Assembly: GCF_005518285.1 (NCBI RefSeq)
Contig: NZ_SJDU01000068.1
Span: 1-8,519 of the forward strand
Reading direction: 5' to 3'
DNA: 8,519 nt
Origin: Brachyspira catarrhinii
GTDB lineage: Bacteria > Spirochaetota > Brachyspiria > Brachyspirales > Brachyspiraceae
Part shown: positions 1-7,064 of the stretch, in pieces
How the letters are laid out: each line of letters starts with the position of its first letter
How positions within the stretch are numbered: position 1 is the stretch's first letter
Translations under genes and position numbers: made by a program
The notes under the pieces: model-generated
The model's input: the letters and a program-made list of their open reading frames with translations, nothing else
Databases searched by the model: none
What the model was told of the DNA's origin: nothing

Positions 1-2
1 AA

Positions 3-3000
3 GAATTAAAACTAGCGAGCGAACTTCATAAAATATCCACGGGAAACACTTTATATATTTTGGACGAGCCGACAACGGGACTGCATTTTGAAGATATAAA
101 AAAATTACTCAACGCTTTAAATAAATTGGTTGAAAAAGGAAATACCGTTATTGTAGTCGAGCATAATTTGGATGTGATAAAATGCGCCGATTATATAATA
201 GATATGGGACCTTTAAGCGGAGACAACGGAGGACAAATCGTAGCGGAAGGAAAACCAGAAGATATAATAAAAGTTAAAGAATCTTTGACTGCAAAAGAAC
301 TTAAAGCGGAATTGAAGCCAAAAACTAAAACGAGTAAAAAAGAAAATTCTAAAAAAATTATAAAATCTGAAAATAAAAATATTGAAGAAAATTTTCTCAC
401 GATAAAAGGAGCTAATAAACATAATTTAAAAAATATAAGTTTAACTATTCCTAAAAATAAAATAAATGTTATAACGGGAGTTTCTGGAAGCGGAAAAACT
501 TCTCTCGCTTTTGAAACGATTTTTAAAGAAGGACAACGAAGATTTGTCGAGTCGCTTTCCACTTACGCTCGAAGATTTTTAGGAAGATTCGAGGATGCAA
601 AAGTCGATAGAATAGAAGGATTATCTCCAGCGATAGCGATAGACCAAAAAAATGTGAGCAGAAATCCCCGCTCTACAGTCGCCACCGTCACGGAAATATA
701 CGATTATTTTAGACTAATATTTGCAAGAGTATCGACTCCTCATTGTCCGCATTGCGTAGGCAAAGACACTTTGAAAGCGGAAAGTCCTTCTATGCTCGCC
801 ACGGAAATAACCGAAACTATGGAAAATTATAAATTGATTATAATATCTCCGATTTATCATAGTTCGCTTAATCATAGATTTGCAATGTTGCCTACGGAAG
901 AAGATATTAATTCTCCTTCCGCAATAAAAAGTTTAACGGAAAAAATAAGAAACGCTGGATATTTAAGAATACAAATAAACTCTTCCGATTATGTTATTGA
1001 CGATATTACGGACGAAACCATAGAAGAATTATCGAAAGAAGAAATTTATTCGGTAGGAATAGTTATAGACAGAATAGTAGTCGGAAAAGATAAGAGAGCG
1101 AGAATTTCGGACGCGATTGAAAAAGCAATGGATTTATCGGGAGGAATAGTTCATATTAAATCGAGCTATGGAATAATGATAAGAGAGAGTTTTCACACAA
1201 AATTTCCCGCTTGTCTCTTGCATGGAATATTATTCGATTTTGAAATAACGCCGAGACATTTTTCTTTTAATTCGCATTGGGGATATTGCCCCGAATGTAA
1301 GGGACTCGGAAGCAAGCCCGCGTTCAGTATAGATTTGGCTATCAAAGACAAAACCAAACCTTTATTAGACGGAGCTTTGGACACTATGCTTCATAATATG
1401 TTTTCGACTCATGGAAAATATTATACCGATTCATTATTTAGAATGCTTAAAAGAAACGGAATTGGAAAAAAAGAATTATATGAAATCCCTTTTTGCGAAC
1501 TTAAAGAAAATGTTATAAATACTTTCTTTTTTGGAGGAGATAGCGCGGTTGGAAATGTTTTGGAATATTGGCATTTAAATAACGATATTACGAGCGAAGA
1601 TTATTCGGAGTGGAAAGATAAATCCCTCGCAAAATTTTTTATAGACGAAATTTGTCCCGAATGTAAAGGCGAAAGATTAAACGAAATAGTAAGAGCCTAT
1701 ACGATAGACAAAAAAAATATAAGTCAAGTCGCTTCGATGACGGTTGAAACGGCGATTAATTTCTTTAATAGACTTCCATTAATTTTAAGCGAAAGAGAAA
1801 ATATTATTTCAAAAGAAGCGATAAAAGAAATTAAAACGAGATTAAGTTTTTTGGATAAAGTGGGACTAAATTATTTATCGCTGGACAGAAAATATTCCAC
1901 TTTGTCGGGAGGCGAAGCTCAAAGAATAAGACTTGCAAGTCAGCTTGGCTCTAAACTCACGGGCGTTTTGTATGTATTGGACGAGCCGACTGTCGGACTT
2001 CATCCTAAAGACACGGGACATTTGCTCGACACATTAAAAGAATTGAGAGATTTAAAAAATACTCTCGTCATAGTGGAACATGACAGAGACACGATGAAAG
2101 CTGCGGACAATATAATCGACATGGGACCTCATGCGGGAGCTTTCGGAGGAGAAGTTGTTTTTGAAGGAAAATTTAACGATATAATAAAAAGCAAAAAATC
2201 ATTAACGGGAGAATATTTAAGCGGAGAGAAAAAAGTATTCGATAAAACGAGTATTAGAGAAGAAATCGCCGAGACGATAAAATTAAAAAATGTTTCGACA
2301 AATAATTTAAAAAATATAGATATTGAAATTCCTCTTAAAAAAATTGTAGTCGTTACGGGAGTTTCGGGAAGCGGAAAATCGTCTCTTATAATCGACACTC
2401 TCTATCCCGCGCTTAAAAAAAGAAAATTAAATCAATATTCAAAATACGAAAGAGCGTCCATTCCCGATATAATTTCCGACACGATACTTGTAGACCAAAT
2501 TTCAATAGTCGGTTCTATAAGAAGCACTTTAATAAGCTACAGCAAAGTTTTCGATAAGATAAGAAATATATTTTCAAAAACTCAAACGGCAAGAGCGAAA
2601 GGATTTTCCGCTGGAAGATTTTCTTATAATTCAAAAGAAGGAAGATGCAATATTTGCGAAGGAAAGGGAATAAGAAAAATAGCGATGCACTTTTTATCCG
2701 ATATGGAAATAGTATGCGAAGCCTGCGGAGGAAAAAGATATAACGATGAAACTTTATCGGTTAGATTTAAATCTTTGAATATAGCCGAAGTATTGGAGCT
2801 TACAGTTGACGAAGCTTTGGAATTTTTTGAATTCGACAAATCTATTACAAAAACTTTATCGATTATGAGCGAAGTTGGATTGGGTTATATAAAACTCTCT
2901 CAAAGACTCGACACTTTTTCTGGCGGAGAATTACAACGATTAAAACTTTCAACCGAACTTGCCAAAAAACAATCGGACGAACATATAGTTTATATACTTG

Positions 3001-3263
3001 ACGAGCCTACAACGGGACTTCATTTTGACGATGTGAATAAACTTTTGATAGCCTTGAATAAACTTGCCGACAAAGGGCATAGCGTCATTATCATAGAACA
3101 TAATCCCGATGTCATAAGGGCGGCGGATTATATAATAGATTTGGGGCTTGACGGCGGAATCAACGGAGGCGAGATAATAGCGAAAGGAACTGTAGAGGAA
3201 ATTCTTAAAATGAAGAAAGGTTATACTTGGAGATATATAATTCATTGCGAGACGATGCCGTAA
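3..3263 (+). CDS. uvrA: Tandem-fused UvrA-type excinuclease ATPase (5' partial)
   Basis: UvrA is the DNA-binding ATPase that finds damage and loads UvrB in nucleotide excision repair. The frame is open from base 3; a TTG at 60 is the Leu of a Walker B motif (ILDEP) and not a start. Counting from base 3, residues 1-104 are the canonical C-terminal end of one UvrA copy, 105-130 are a Lys/Glu/Asn-rich linker, and 131-1086 are a full-length second copy (about 955 residues; E. coli UvrA is 940). The second copy has Walker A (159-167), a UvrB-binding-like region (about 243-364), a first zinc module with C404/H407/C429/C432, LSGGEAQR (634-641), VLDEP (658-662), a second Walker A (786-794), a zinc module C882/C885/C905/C908, FSGGELQR (972-979) and ILDEP (998-1002). 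No ATG or GTG in frame precedes copy two, which supports a real fusion. The last codons lie in a repeat element. The UvrA family is certain; whether the fusion performs normal repair is not. Confidence 0.93.
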   Translation, partial: ELKLASELHKISTGNTLYILDEPTTGLHFEDIKKLLNALNKLVEKGNTVIVVEHNLDVIKCADYIIDMGPLSGDNGGQIVAEGKPEDIIKVKESLTAKELKAELKPKTKTSKKENSKKIIKSENKNIEENFLTIKGANKHNLKNISLTIPKNKINVITGVSGSGKTSLAFETIFKEGQRRFVESLSTYARRFLGRFEDAKVDRIEGLSPAIAIDQKNVSRNPRSTVATVTEIYDYFRLIFARVSTPHCPHCVGKDTLKAESPSMLATEITETMENYKLIIISPIYHSSLNHRFAMLPTEEDINSPSAIKSLTEKIRNAGYLRIQINSSDYVIDDITDETIEELSKEEIYSVGIVIDRIVVGKDKRARISDAIEKAMDLSGGIVHIKSSYGIMIRESFHTKFPACLLHGILFDFEITPRHFSFNSHWGYCPECKGLGSKPAFSIDLAIKDKTKPLLDGALDTMLHNMFSTHGKYYTDSLFRMLKRNGIGKKELYEIPFCELKENVINTFFFGGDSAVGNVLEYWHLNNDITSEDYSEWKDKSLAKFFIDEICPECKGERLNEIVRAYTIDKKNISQVASMTVETAINFFNRLPLILSERENIISKEAIKEIKTRLSFLDKVGLNYLSLDRKYSTLSGGEAQRIRLASQLGSKLTGVLYVLDEPTVGLHPKDTGHLLDTLKELRDLKNTLVIVEHDRDTMKAADNIIDMGPHAGAFGGEVVFEGKFNDIIKSKKSLTGEYLSGEKKVFDKTSIREEIAETIKLKNVSTNNLKNIDIEIPLKKIVVVTGVSGSGKSSLIIDTLYPALKKRKLNQYSKYERASIPDIISDTILVDQISIVGSIRSTLISYSKVFDKIRNIFSKTQTARAKGFSAGRFSYNSKEGRCNICEGKGIRKIAMHFLSDMEIVCEACGGKRYNDETLSVRFKSLNIAEVLELTVDEALEFFEFDKSITKTLSIMSEVGLGYIKLSQRLDTFSGGELQRLKLSTELAKKQSDEHIVYILDEPTTGLHFDDVNKLLIALNKLADKGHSVIIIEHNPDVIRAADYIIDLGLDGGINGGEIIAKGTVEEILKMKKGYTWRYIIHCETMP
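315..392 (+). other. Interdomain linker joining the two UvrA copies
   Basis: About 26 codons rich in Lys, Glu, Asn and Ser separate the end of the first UvrA copy (ending near TAKELKAEL) from the start of the second (FLTIKGANKHNLKN). It has no predicted fold and no ATG, GTG or TTG codon in frame; the nearest possible alternative is TTG at 312-314, which lacks a Shine-Dalgarno sequence. The DNA contains several A-runs of five to seven bases. A sequencing indel there could in principle alter the frame, but the frame stays open and both sides encode coherent UvrA sequence. Confidence 0.7.
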
Positions 3264-3348
3264 GGCACACAGCGTGAGGCGGTAGCAATCCAATTTGTAT
3301 GAAATTCTTTAACTTTGGATTATTCGCGCTTTGCTCTCGTAATGACGG
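3242..3348. repeat. Dispersed palindromic repeat-like element (inverted pair)
   Basis: Two related units face each other. The left unit runs from TCATTGCGAG (3242-3251) to GCAATCCAA (3285-3293). The right unit, read on the minus strand, runs from CGTCATTACGAG through AGCAAAGCGCGAA to TAATCCAA (3347 down to 3315). The outer arms pair over 10 bases with one G-U, and the inner arms pair over 7 bases (3287-3293 with 3315-3321). Inside the left unit TGCC-GTAA-GGCA (3256-3267) is a small GNRA-looped hairpin. Units of the form CATTGCGAG...GCAATCC are common intergenic repeats in many unrelated bacterial genomes (general knowledge, not searched here). The element fills the gap between the convergent uvrA and lepB genes and extends into the uvrA 3' end. 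With the T-run at 3358-3364 it may also help end uvrA transcription. Confidence 0.7.
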
Positions 3349-3368
3349 ATAATAAAATTTTTTTAATA

Positions 3369-3881
3369 TTATTCCCCAAATAATCTAAATCTATCTTTCG
3401 GGCTGAATATTAAAATAACTCGCCCGATTATATCGCTTTCGTTTATGAGTCCGAAAATTCTACTATCCTCGCTAACCGAAATATTATCGCCCAAAACAAA
3501 ATATTGATTTTTTCCGATTATGTAGCTTGCGTTGTCTTCTTCGTCAAAAATATAATATTCGTATTTTATCAAATCGTTATTTAAATATAATTTGCCGTCA
3601 ACGATTTCAATTCTATCTCCTTCGCATCCAACTACTCTTTTTACCAAATTATTTTCGCCTCGTCTAAAAACTATTATGTCAAAATTTTTAATTTTATTGA
3701 ATATAAAATTTTTCTTAATTAGAAGTATTTCGTCTCCTTCGTCTAAAGTGGGATGCATCGATTTATTCGTTATGATATAAGTGTCGAAAAAAAATATTCT
3801 TATAAATCCCGCGATGAATACGGCTAAAATAGAAGCCAAAATTATTTCTATAATATGTTTAATATATTTTTTCTTTATCAT
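3369..3881 (-). CDS. lepB: Signal peptidase I (type I leader peptidase)
   Basis: This enzyme is the membrane serine protease that removes signal peptides from exported proteins, using a Ser/Lys dyad on the outer face of the cytoplasmic membrane. The 170-residue product has one N-terminal transmembrane segment (about 9-31). The catalytic Ser41 sits in KSMHPTL (box B) and the general base Lys81 in VKRVVG (box D), and box E reads GDNISVSEDSRIFG (131-144). It is short, in the range of Gram-positive SipS-type enzymes and smaller than E. coli LepB (324 residues, two spans). In box D the usual G-x-P-G-D reads GCEGD, so Glu replaces Pro. The ATG lies 5 bases after the recG stop with no good Shine-Dalgarno sequence, which suggests translational coupling. 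It is convergent with uvrA. Confidence 0.95.
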   Translation of the reverse strand: MIKKKYIKHIIEIILASILAVFIAGFIRIFFFDTYIITNKSMHPTLDEGDEILLIKKNFIFNKIKNFDIIVFRRGENNLVKRVVGCEGDRIEIVDGKLYLNNDLIKYEYYIFDEEDNASYIIGKNQYFVLGDNISVSEDSRIFGLINESDIIGRVILIFSPKDRFRLFGE

Positions 3882-3886
3882 AATTT

Positions 3887-5980
3887 TTATTCGTCTTTAA
3901 TAATAGATTTTTTCAAATAATCCGCTTTCAAAATAAAAATTTCATTCTCTTTCAAAAATTCTTCTTTTCCCGATTTCAATAATTCTCTCATTTCGTCTTT
4001 TGCTTTTCGCATAATCTCTCCGTCTTTAACAATATTTCCGATTTTAAAATCTGGAATTCCGCTTTGTCTCTCTCCTAAAAATTCCCCCGAGCCTCGCAAT
4101 TCTAAATCCTTTTCAGCTATTTTAAATCCGTCCGTAGTTTCGCAAATAATATTTATTCTTTCTTTTATAATGTCGTTAAGCTCGCTGTGAATAATCAAAT
4201 AACAATATCCTAATTTTTCTCCTCGTCCCACTCTTCCTCTCAATTGATGAAGCTGCGAAAGTCCGAATCTCTCAGCTCCTTCTATAAGAATTGTCGTGGC
4301 GTTCGGATTGTCGATTCCAACTTCGATAACCGTAGTCGAAAACAAAATTTTAATTTCGCCGTTATTGAACCTATTCATTATATATTCTTTTTCAATATCT
4401 TTCATTTTTCCATGAATAATTTCAATTTCCATATCGTAAAAATAATCTTTTTTCGCTCTTTCAAATTCGCTCGTCAAAGTTATAAAATTTGAATCGGTAT
4501 TTTCTATAAGAGGAAAAACTATATAACCCTGTTCTCCTTTCAATATTCTGCTTCTTAAAAATCTATAACAATGGTCTCTTTCATACAATTCTTTATATTT
4601 GGTTAAAACTCCCTTTCTTCCCGCGGGCATACTTTTTATAACCGACAAATCCAATTCGCCAAATAATGTAAGCGCCAAAGATTGCGGAATCGGAGTCGCC
4701 GTCATAAGAAGATAATCAACATTATTTCCTTTGGATAAAAGTTTATTTCTTTGAGAGACGCCAAAACGATGCTGTTCGTCAACTATAGCGTAAGAGAGAT
4801 TTTTAAATACGACTTCATCGTAAAGTATAGAATGAGTGCCGACTAAAATATTGCATCTTCCTTCTCTTAATCTTTTAAGCAAATAATTTCTTTCGTTTTG
4901 ATTAACCGAAGAAGTCAAAATATCTACTTTAATAATATCTTCGAGGCTAGCATTTCGGACGATTCTTTTAAAAGTGTAAAAATGTTGCAATGCCAGAATT
5001 TCCGTTGGCGCTAAAAATGCGGTTTGAAATCCAGATTCGCATGGAATCAACGCAGTTAAAAAAGCGACTATAGTTTTTCCCGCTCCGACATCTCCTTGCA
5101 ATAATCTAAACATCTGCTTTTCGGAAAATAAATCTTCTTTTATTTCTTCAATAGTTTTATTTTGGTCGGCGGTAAGTTTGAATCCTAAACTCGATTTAAC
5201 TTTTTCAAGCGCATTGCAAGAATTATATCTTTTTTCTTTGATTAAAATATTCGGTCTTCGCTCGCTTAAATGAATATACTGAAACGATAAAAATTCCTCG
5301 AATACCAAACTTTCTCTCGCTTCGTTTAAGGCTTCAAAAGATTTCGGAAAATGCATTTCCATAATTGAGTCGACAAAACTTTTGAGTCGATATTTTTTTT
5401 TTATGATTAAAGGAATATCGTATTTCATATTTTTTTCAAAAGTTATAAGTTCGTTTATTATTAAAGTTCGTAGTTTTTTTTGAGATAATCCTTCGGTCAA
5501 AGGATAGATTGGAACTATTTTTCCATAAGACAAAGAATTTGAAGAAGGTTTTTCAAATTCAATCATCCTGCATTGAATCTTTCCTCTCGTTCCTCGAACA
5601 AATTTTCCCGTCAAATAAAGTTTTTCTCTCAAAGAAATTCCAGCGGGAAGTCTGCCTCCGTAAATCGGCACTTCGCATATTGTCGCTCCATCGCTCACTA
5701 TAACCAATGGCTTTTTTTTGAATTGAAAAGTGAAATTTGAAATATCTATTACCTCTACAAAAACAACGCTATTTTTATATTCGTTTTTAATCGCTTCGGA
5801 AATTTTTAAAATTTTCGTTCTGTCTTCGTAGTCCCTCGGAAAAAAAGTGATTAAATCGTAAATAGTAAATATATTTTTTTTTGAAAGTATATCGGCGTAT
5901 CTTAATCCGACTCCTTTACAATATTTAATATCTTTTTGAAAAATATCTTTAGTATAATTATTATAAATATTTTTTGACAA
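3887..5980 (-). CDS. recG: ATP-dependent DNA helicase RecG
   Basis: RecG is a monomeric superfamily 2 translocase that regresses stalled forks and processes Holliday junctions and R- or D-loops. The 697-residue length is normal (E. coli 693). An N-terminal helical part precedes the OB-fold wedge domain (about 60-165). The helicase core follows with Walker A GDVGAGKT (296-303), DEQH box (401-404) in the RecG-typical DEQHRFGV, TATPIP (427-432), STTVIEVGID (548-557) and motif VI QLRGRVGRG (579-587). The C-terminal GSGEFLGERQSG (630-641) belongs to the region containing the TRG translocation motif. The start is TTG at 5980-5978, preceded by AGGA at 8 bases; an in-frame stop (6013-6011) lies upstream with no ATG between. 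It leads the recG-lepB pair and is divergent from ricT. Confidence 0.97.
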   Translation of the reverse strand: MSKNIYNNYTKDIFQKDIKYCKGVGLRYADILSKKNIFTIYDLITFFPRDYEDRTKILKISEAIKNEYKNSVVFVEVIDISNFTFQFKKKPLVIVSDGATICEVPIYGGRLPAGISLREKLYLTGKFVRGTRGKIQCRMIEFEKPSSNSLSYGKIVPIYPLTEGLSQKKLRTLIINELITFEKNMKYDIPLIIKKKYRLKSFVDSIMEMHFPKSFEALNEARESLVFEEFLSFQYIHLSERRPNILIKEKRYNSCNALEKVKSSLGFKLTADQNKTIEEIKEDLFSEKQMFRLLQGDVGAGKTIVAFLTALIPCESGFQTAFLAPTEILALQHFYTFKRIVRNASLEDIIKVDILTSSVNQNERNYLLKRLREGRCNILVGTHSILYDEVVFKNLSYAIVDEQHRFGVSQRNKLLSKGNNVDYLLMTATPIPQSLALTLFGELDLSVIKSMPAGRKGVLTKYKELYERDHCYRFLRSRILKGEQGYIVFPLIENTDSNFITLTSEFERAKKDYFYDMEIEIIHGKMKDIEKEYIMNRFNNGEIKILFSTTVIEVGIDNPNATTILIEGAERFGLSQLHQLRGRVGRGEKLGYCYLIIHSELNDIIKERINIICETTDGFKIAEKDLELRGSGEFLGERQSGIPDFKIGNIVKDGEIMRKAKDEMRELLKSGKEEFLKENEIFILKADYLKKSIIKDE

Positions 5981-5988
5981 TTTAATTT

Positions 5989-5992
5989 TCCT
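5989..5992 (-). promoter_or_regulatory. Ribosome binding site deciding the recG TTG start
   Basis: On the minus strand AGGA ends 8 bases before the TTG at 5980-5978. No ATG or GTG occurs in frame between this TTG and the upstream stop, and the first internal residues (SKNIYNNY) are followed by sequence matching the RecG N-terminus in length. TTG initiation is therefore the best reading. Confidence 0.6.
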
Positions 5993-6051
5993 ACTTGCAA
6001 TAATATCGACTTATAAATAAAATATAATATCTTTAAATTATTTCAAGTAGT
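5993..6051. promoter_or_regulatory. Divergent promoter region between recG and ricT
   Basis: Both genes start from this 82-base gap (5981-6062), so promoters in both directions must lie here or upstream inside the opposing genes. On the minus strand TTGAAA (6046-6041) is followed, after 16 bases, by TATTTT (6024-6019), a reasonable sigma-70-type pair for recG. On the plus strand a perfect TATAAT (6023-6028) could serve ricT, but no good -35 lies at 16-18 bases; TTGCAA (5995-6000) is 22 bases away. The two putative -10 elements overlap, so the promoters could compete. AT-richness makes chance matches likely. Confidence 0.4.
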
Positions 6052-6062
6052 GGAGAGGTTTA

Positions 6063-7001
6063 ATGGTTAAAAACATAGCTCATATAAGATTTAGAGATTC
6101 TAATATTGGAAAATTTGAACATTTGCATATAAAAGATATAAAAATAAAAGATTATTGCGTTGTGGAAACGGACGATGGAATTGAACTCGGAAATGTGATT
6201 AGTTTTGAAGATATAGATTTGGATTTATTGAATAAAGAAGAAAATCATAAAATCGAAGACAGAGAAGATAATAATTTGGAAGATGTTTCGGAAGAAATAA
6301 AAAAAATGGTAGATAAAGAAAGCCACAATAAAAACAAAAACAAAAATAAAATATTTAACATTTTGAGAATAGCCGACAAAAACGATATGGAACAATTCGA
6401 CATAAATAAAAAAGATTCCATTGAAGCTTTCAAAATATGCAAAGAAAAAGTGATTAATCATAATTTGGATTTGAAACTTATAAGTTCTTATTATTTTTTA
6501 GACAGAGCGAAATTATTATTTGAATTCATAGCGGAAGAGAGAGTCGACTTCAGGGAATTGGTAAAAGATTTGGCGTCTCATTTCAAAATAAGAATAGAAT
6601 TAAGACAGATAGGAGTGAGAGACGAAGCGAGAGCAATCGGCGGATGCGGAATTTGTGGGCGCGAATTATGCTGCAGAGTAAAGAGAACAAAATTTGAAAC
6701 GATAACTATAAAAATGGCTAAAGAACAAAGTATGCTTTTGAATACGGTAAAAATATCGGGGCAATGCGGAAGATTAATGTGTTGTTTGGCGCATGAATAT
6801 GACGCTTATTGTTGTTTGAGAAAAGATTTGCCGAAAGCGGGAACAAAATTGGTTTTCAATAGCGTTCCAGCGATAATAAAAGATATGAATCCGTTAAATA
6901 AAAAATTATTAATCGAAACTGAAGATAAAAGACTTATTTATATTAATCTTAACGATTTAAAAACGGAAGGCGGATTTTTAGTCGCAAATATAAAAACTTG
7001 A
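6063..7001 (+). CDS. ricT: PSP1-domain protein, RicT/YaaT family
   Basis: In Bacillus subtilis RicT (YaaT) forms an Fe-S-containing complex with RicA and RicF that stimulates RNase Y-dependent mRNA maturation and affects sporulation and competence. The PSP1 hallmark is clear: GGCGICGRELCC (193-204), a conserved stretch around IKMAKEQ (216-222), then SGQCGRLMCCL (232-242). Cysteines 195, 198, 203, 204, 235, 240 and 241 are candidates for metal or Fe-S ligands. At 312 residues it exceeds B. subtilis YaaT (about 275), mainly because of an acidic then Asn/Lys-rich insert at about 57-98. The start ATG has a strong GGAGAGG (6052-6058) site. It is divergent from recG and 63 bases ahead of trpS. RicA and RicF partners are not in the window, so the exact role here is inferred from the family. 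Confidence 0.9.
   Translation: MVKNIAHIRFRDSNIGKFEHLHIKDIKIKDYCVVETDDGIELGNVISFEDIDLDLLNKEENHKIEDREDNNLEDVSEEIKKMVDKESHNKNKNKNKIFNILRIADKNDMEQFDINKKDSIEAFKICKEKVINHNLDLKLISSYYFLDRAKLLFEFIAEERVDFRELVKDLASHFKIRIELRQIGVRDEARAIGGCGICGRELCCRVKRTKFETITIKMAKEQSMLLNTVKISGQCGRLMCCLAHEYDAYCCLRKDLPKAGTKLVFNSVPAIIKDMNPLNKKLLIETEDKRLIYINLNDLKTEGGFLVANIKT
6327..6350 (+). repeat. Hexanucleotide microsatellite inside ricT
   Basis: Four tandem AAYAAA units (AATAAA, AACAAA, AACAAA, AATAAA) encode Asn-Lys four times, residues 89-96 of the RicT-like protein, within its non-conserved insert. Unit gain or loss would keep the reading frame. Confidence 0.75.
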
Positions 7002-7064
7002 TTAAATAAAAACATAATAAAAAATATAATTTAAAAATCTAATTAATTAAAAGGATTTTATAAA

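Noticed and set aside
60..62. TTG as the start codon of the uvrA-like gene
   Set aside because: It encodes the Leu of the ILDEP Walker B motif, and the frame stays open and UvrA-like back to base 3.
191..562. Minus-strand open frame inside uvrA
   Set aside because: It is an antisense shadow of strongly conserved UvrA coding sequence and resembles no protein I recognise.
2949..3293. Minus-strand open frame across the uvrA 3' end and the repeat
   Set aside because: It is antisense to conserved ATPase motifs and begins in the repeat, with no ribosome binding site or family resemblance.
4244..4492. Plus-strand open frame inside recG
   Set aside because: It is a shadow of the RecG helicase motifs and has no coding features of its own.
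6225..6461. Minus-strand open frames rich in Phe and Ile opposite ricT, which look like a membrane protein
   Set aside because: The apparent hydrophobicity only reflects A-rich Lys/Asn/Glu codons on the other strand.
7002..7064. Regulatory leader (T-box or trp attenuator) ahead of trpS
   Set aside because: The gap is only 63 A/T-rich bases, with no stable hairpin, no T-box-type sequence and no Trp-codon leader peptide.
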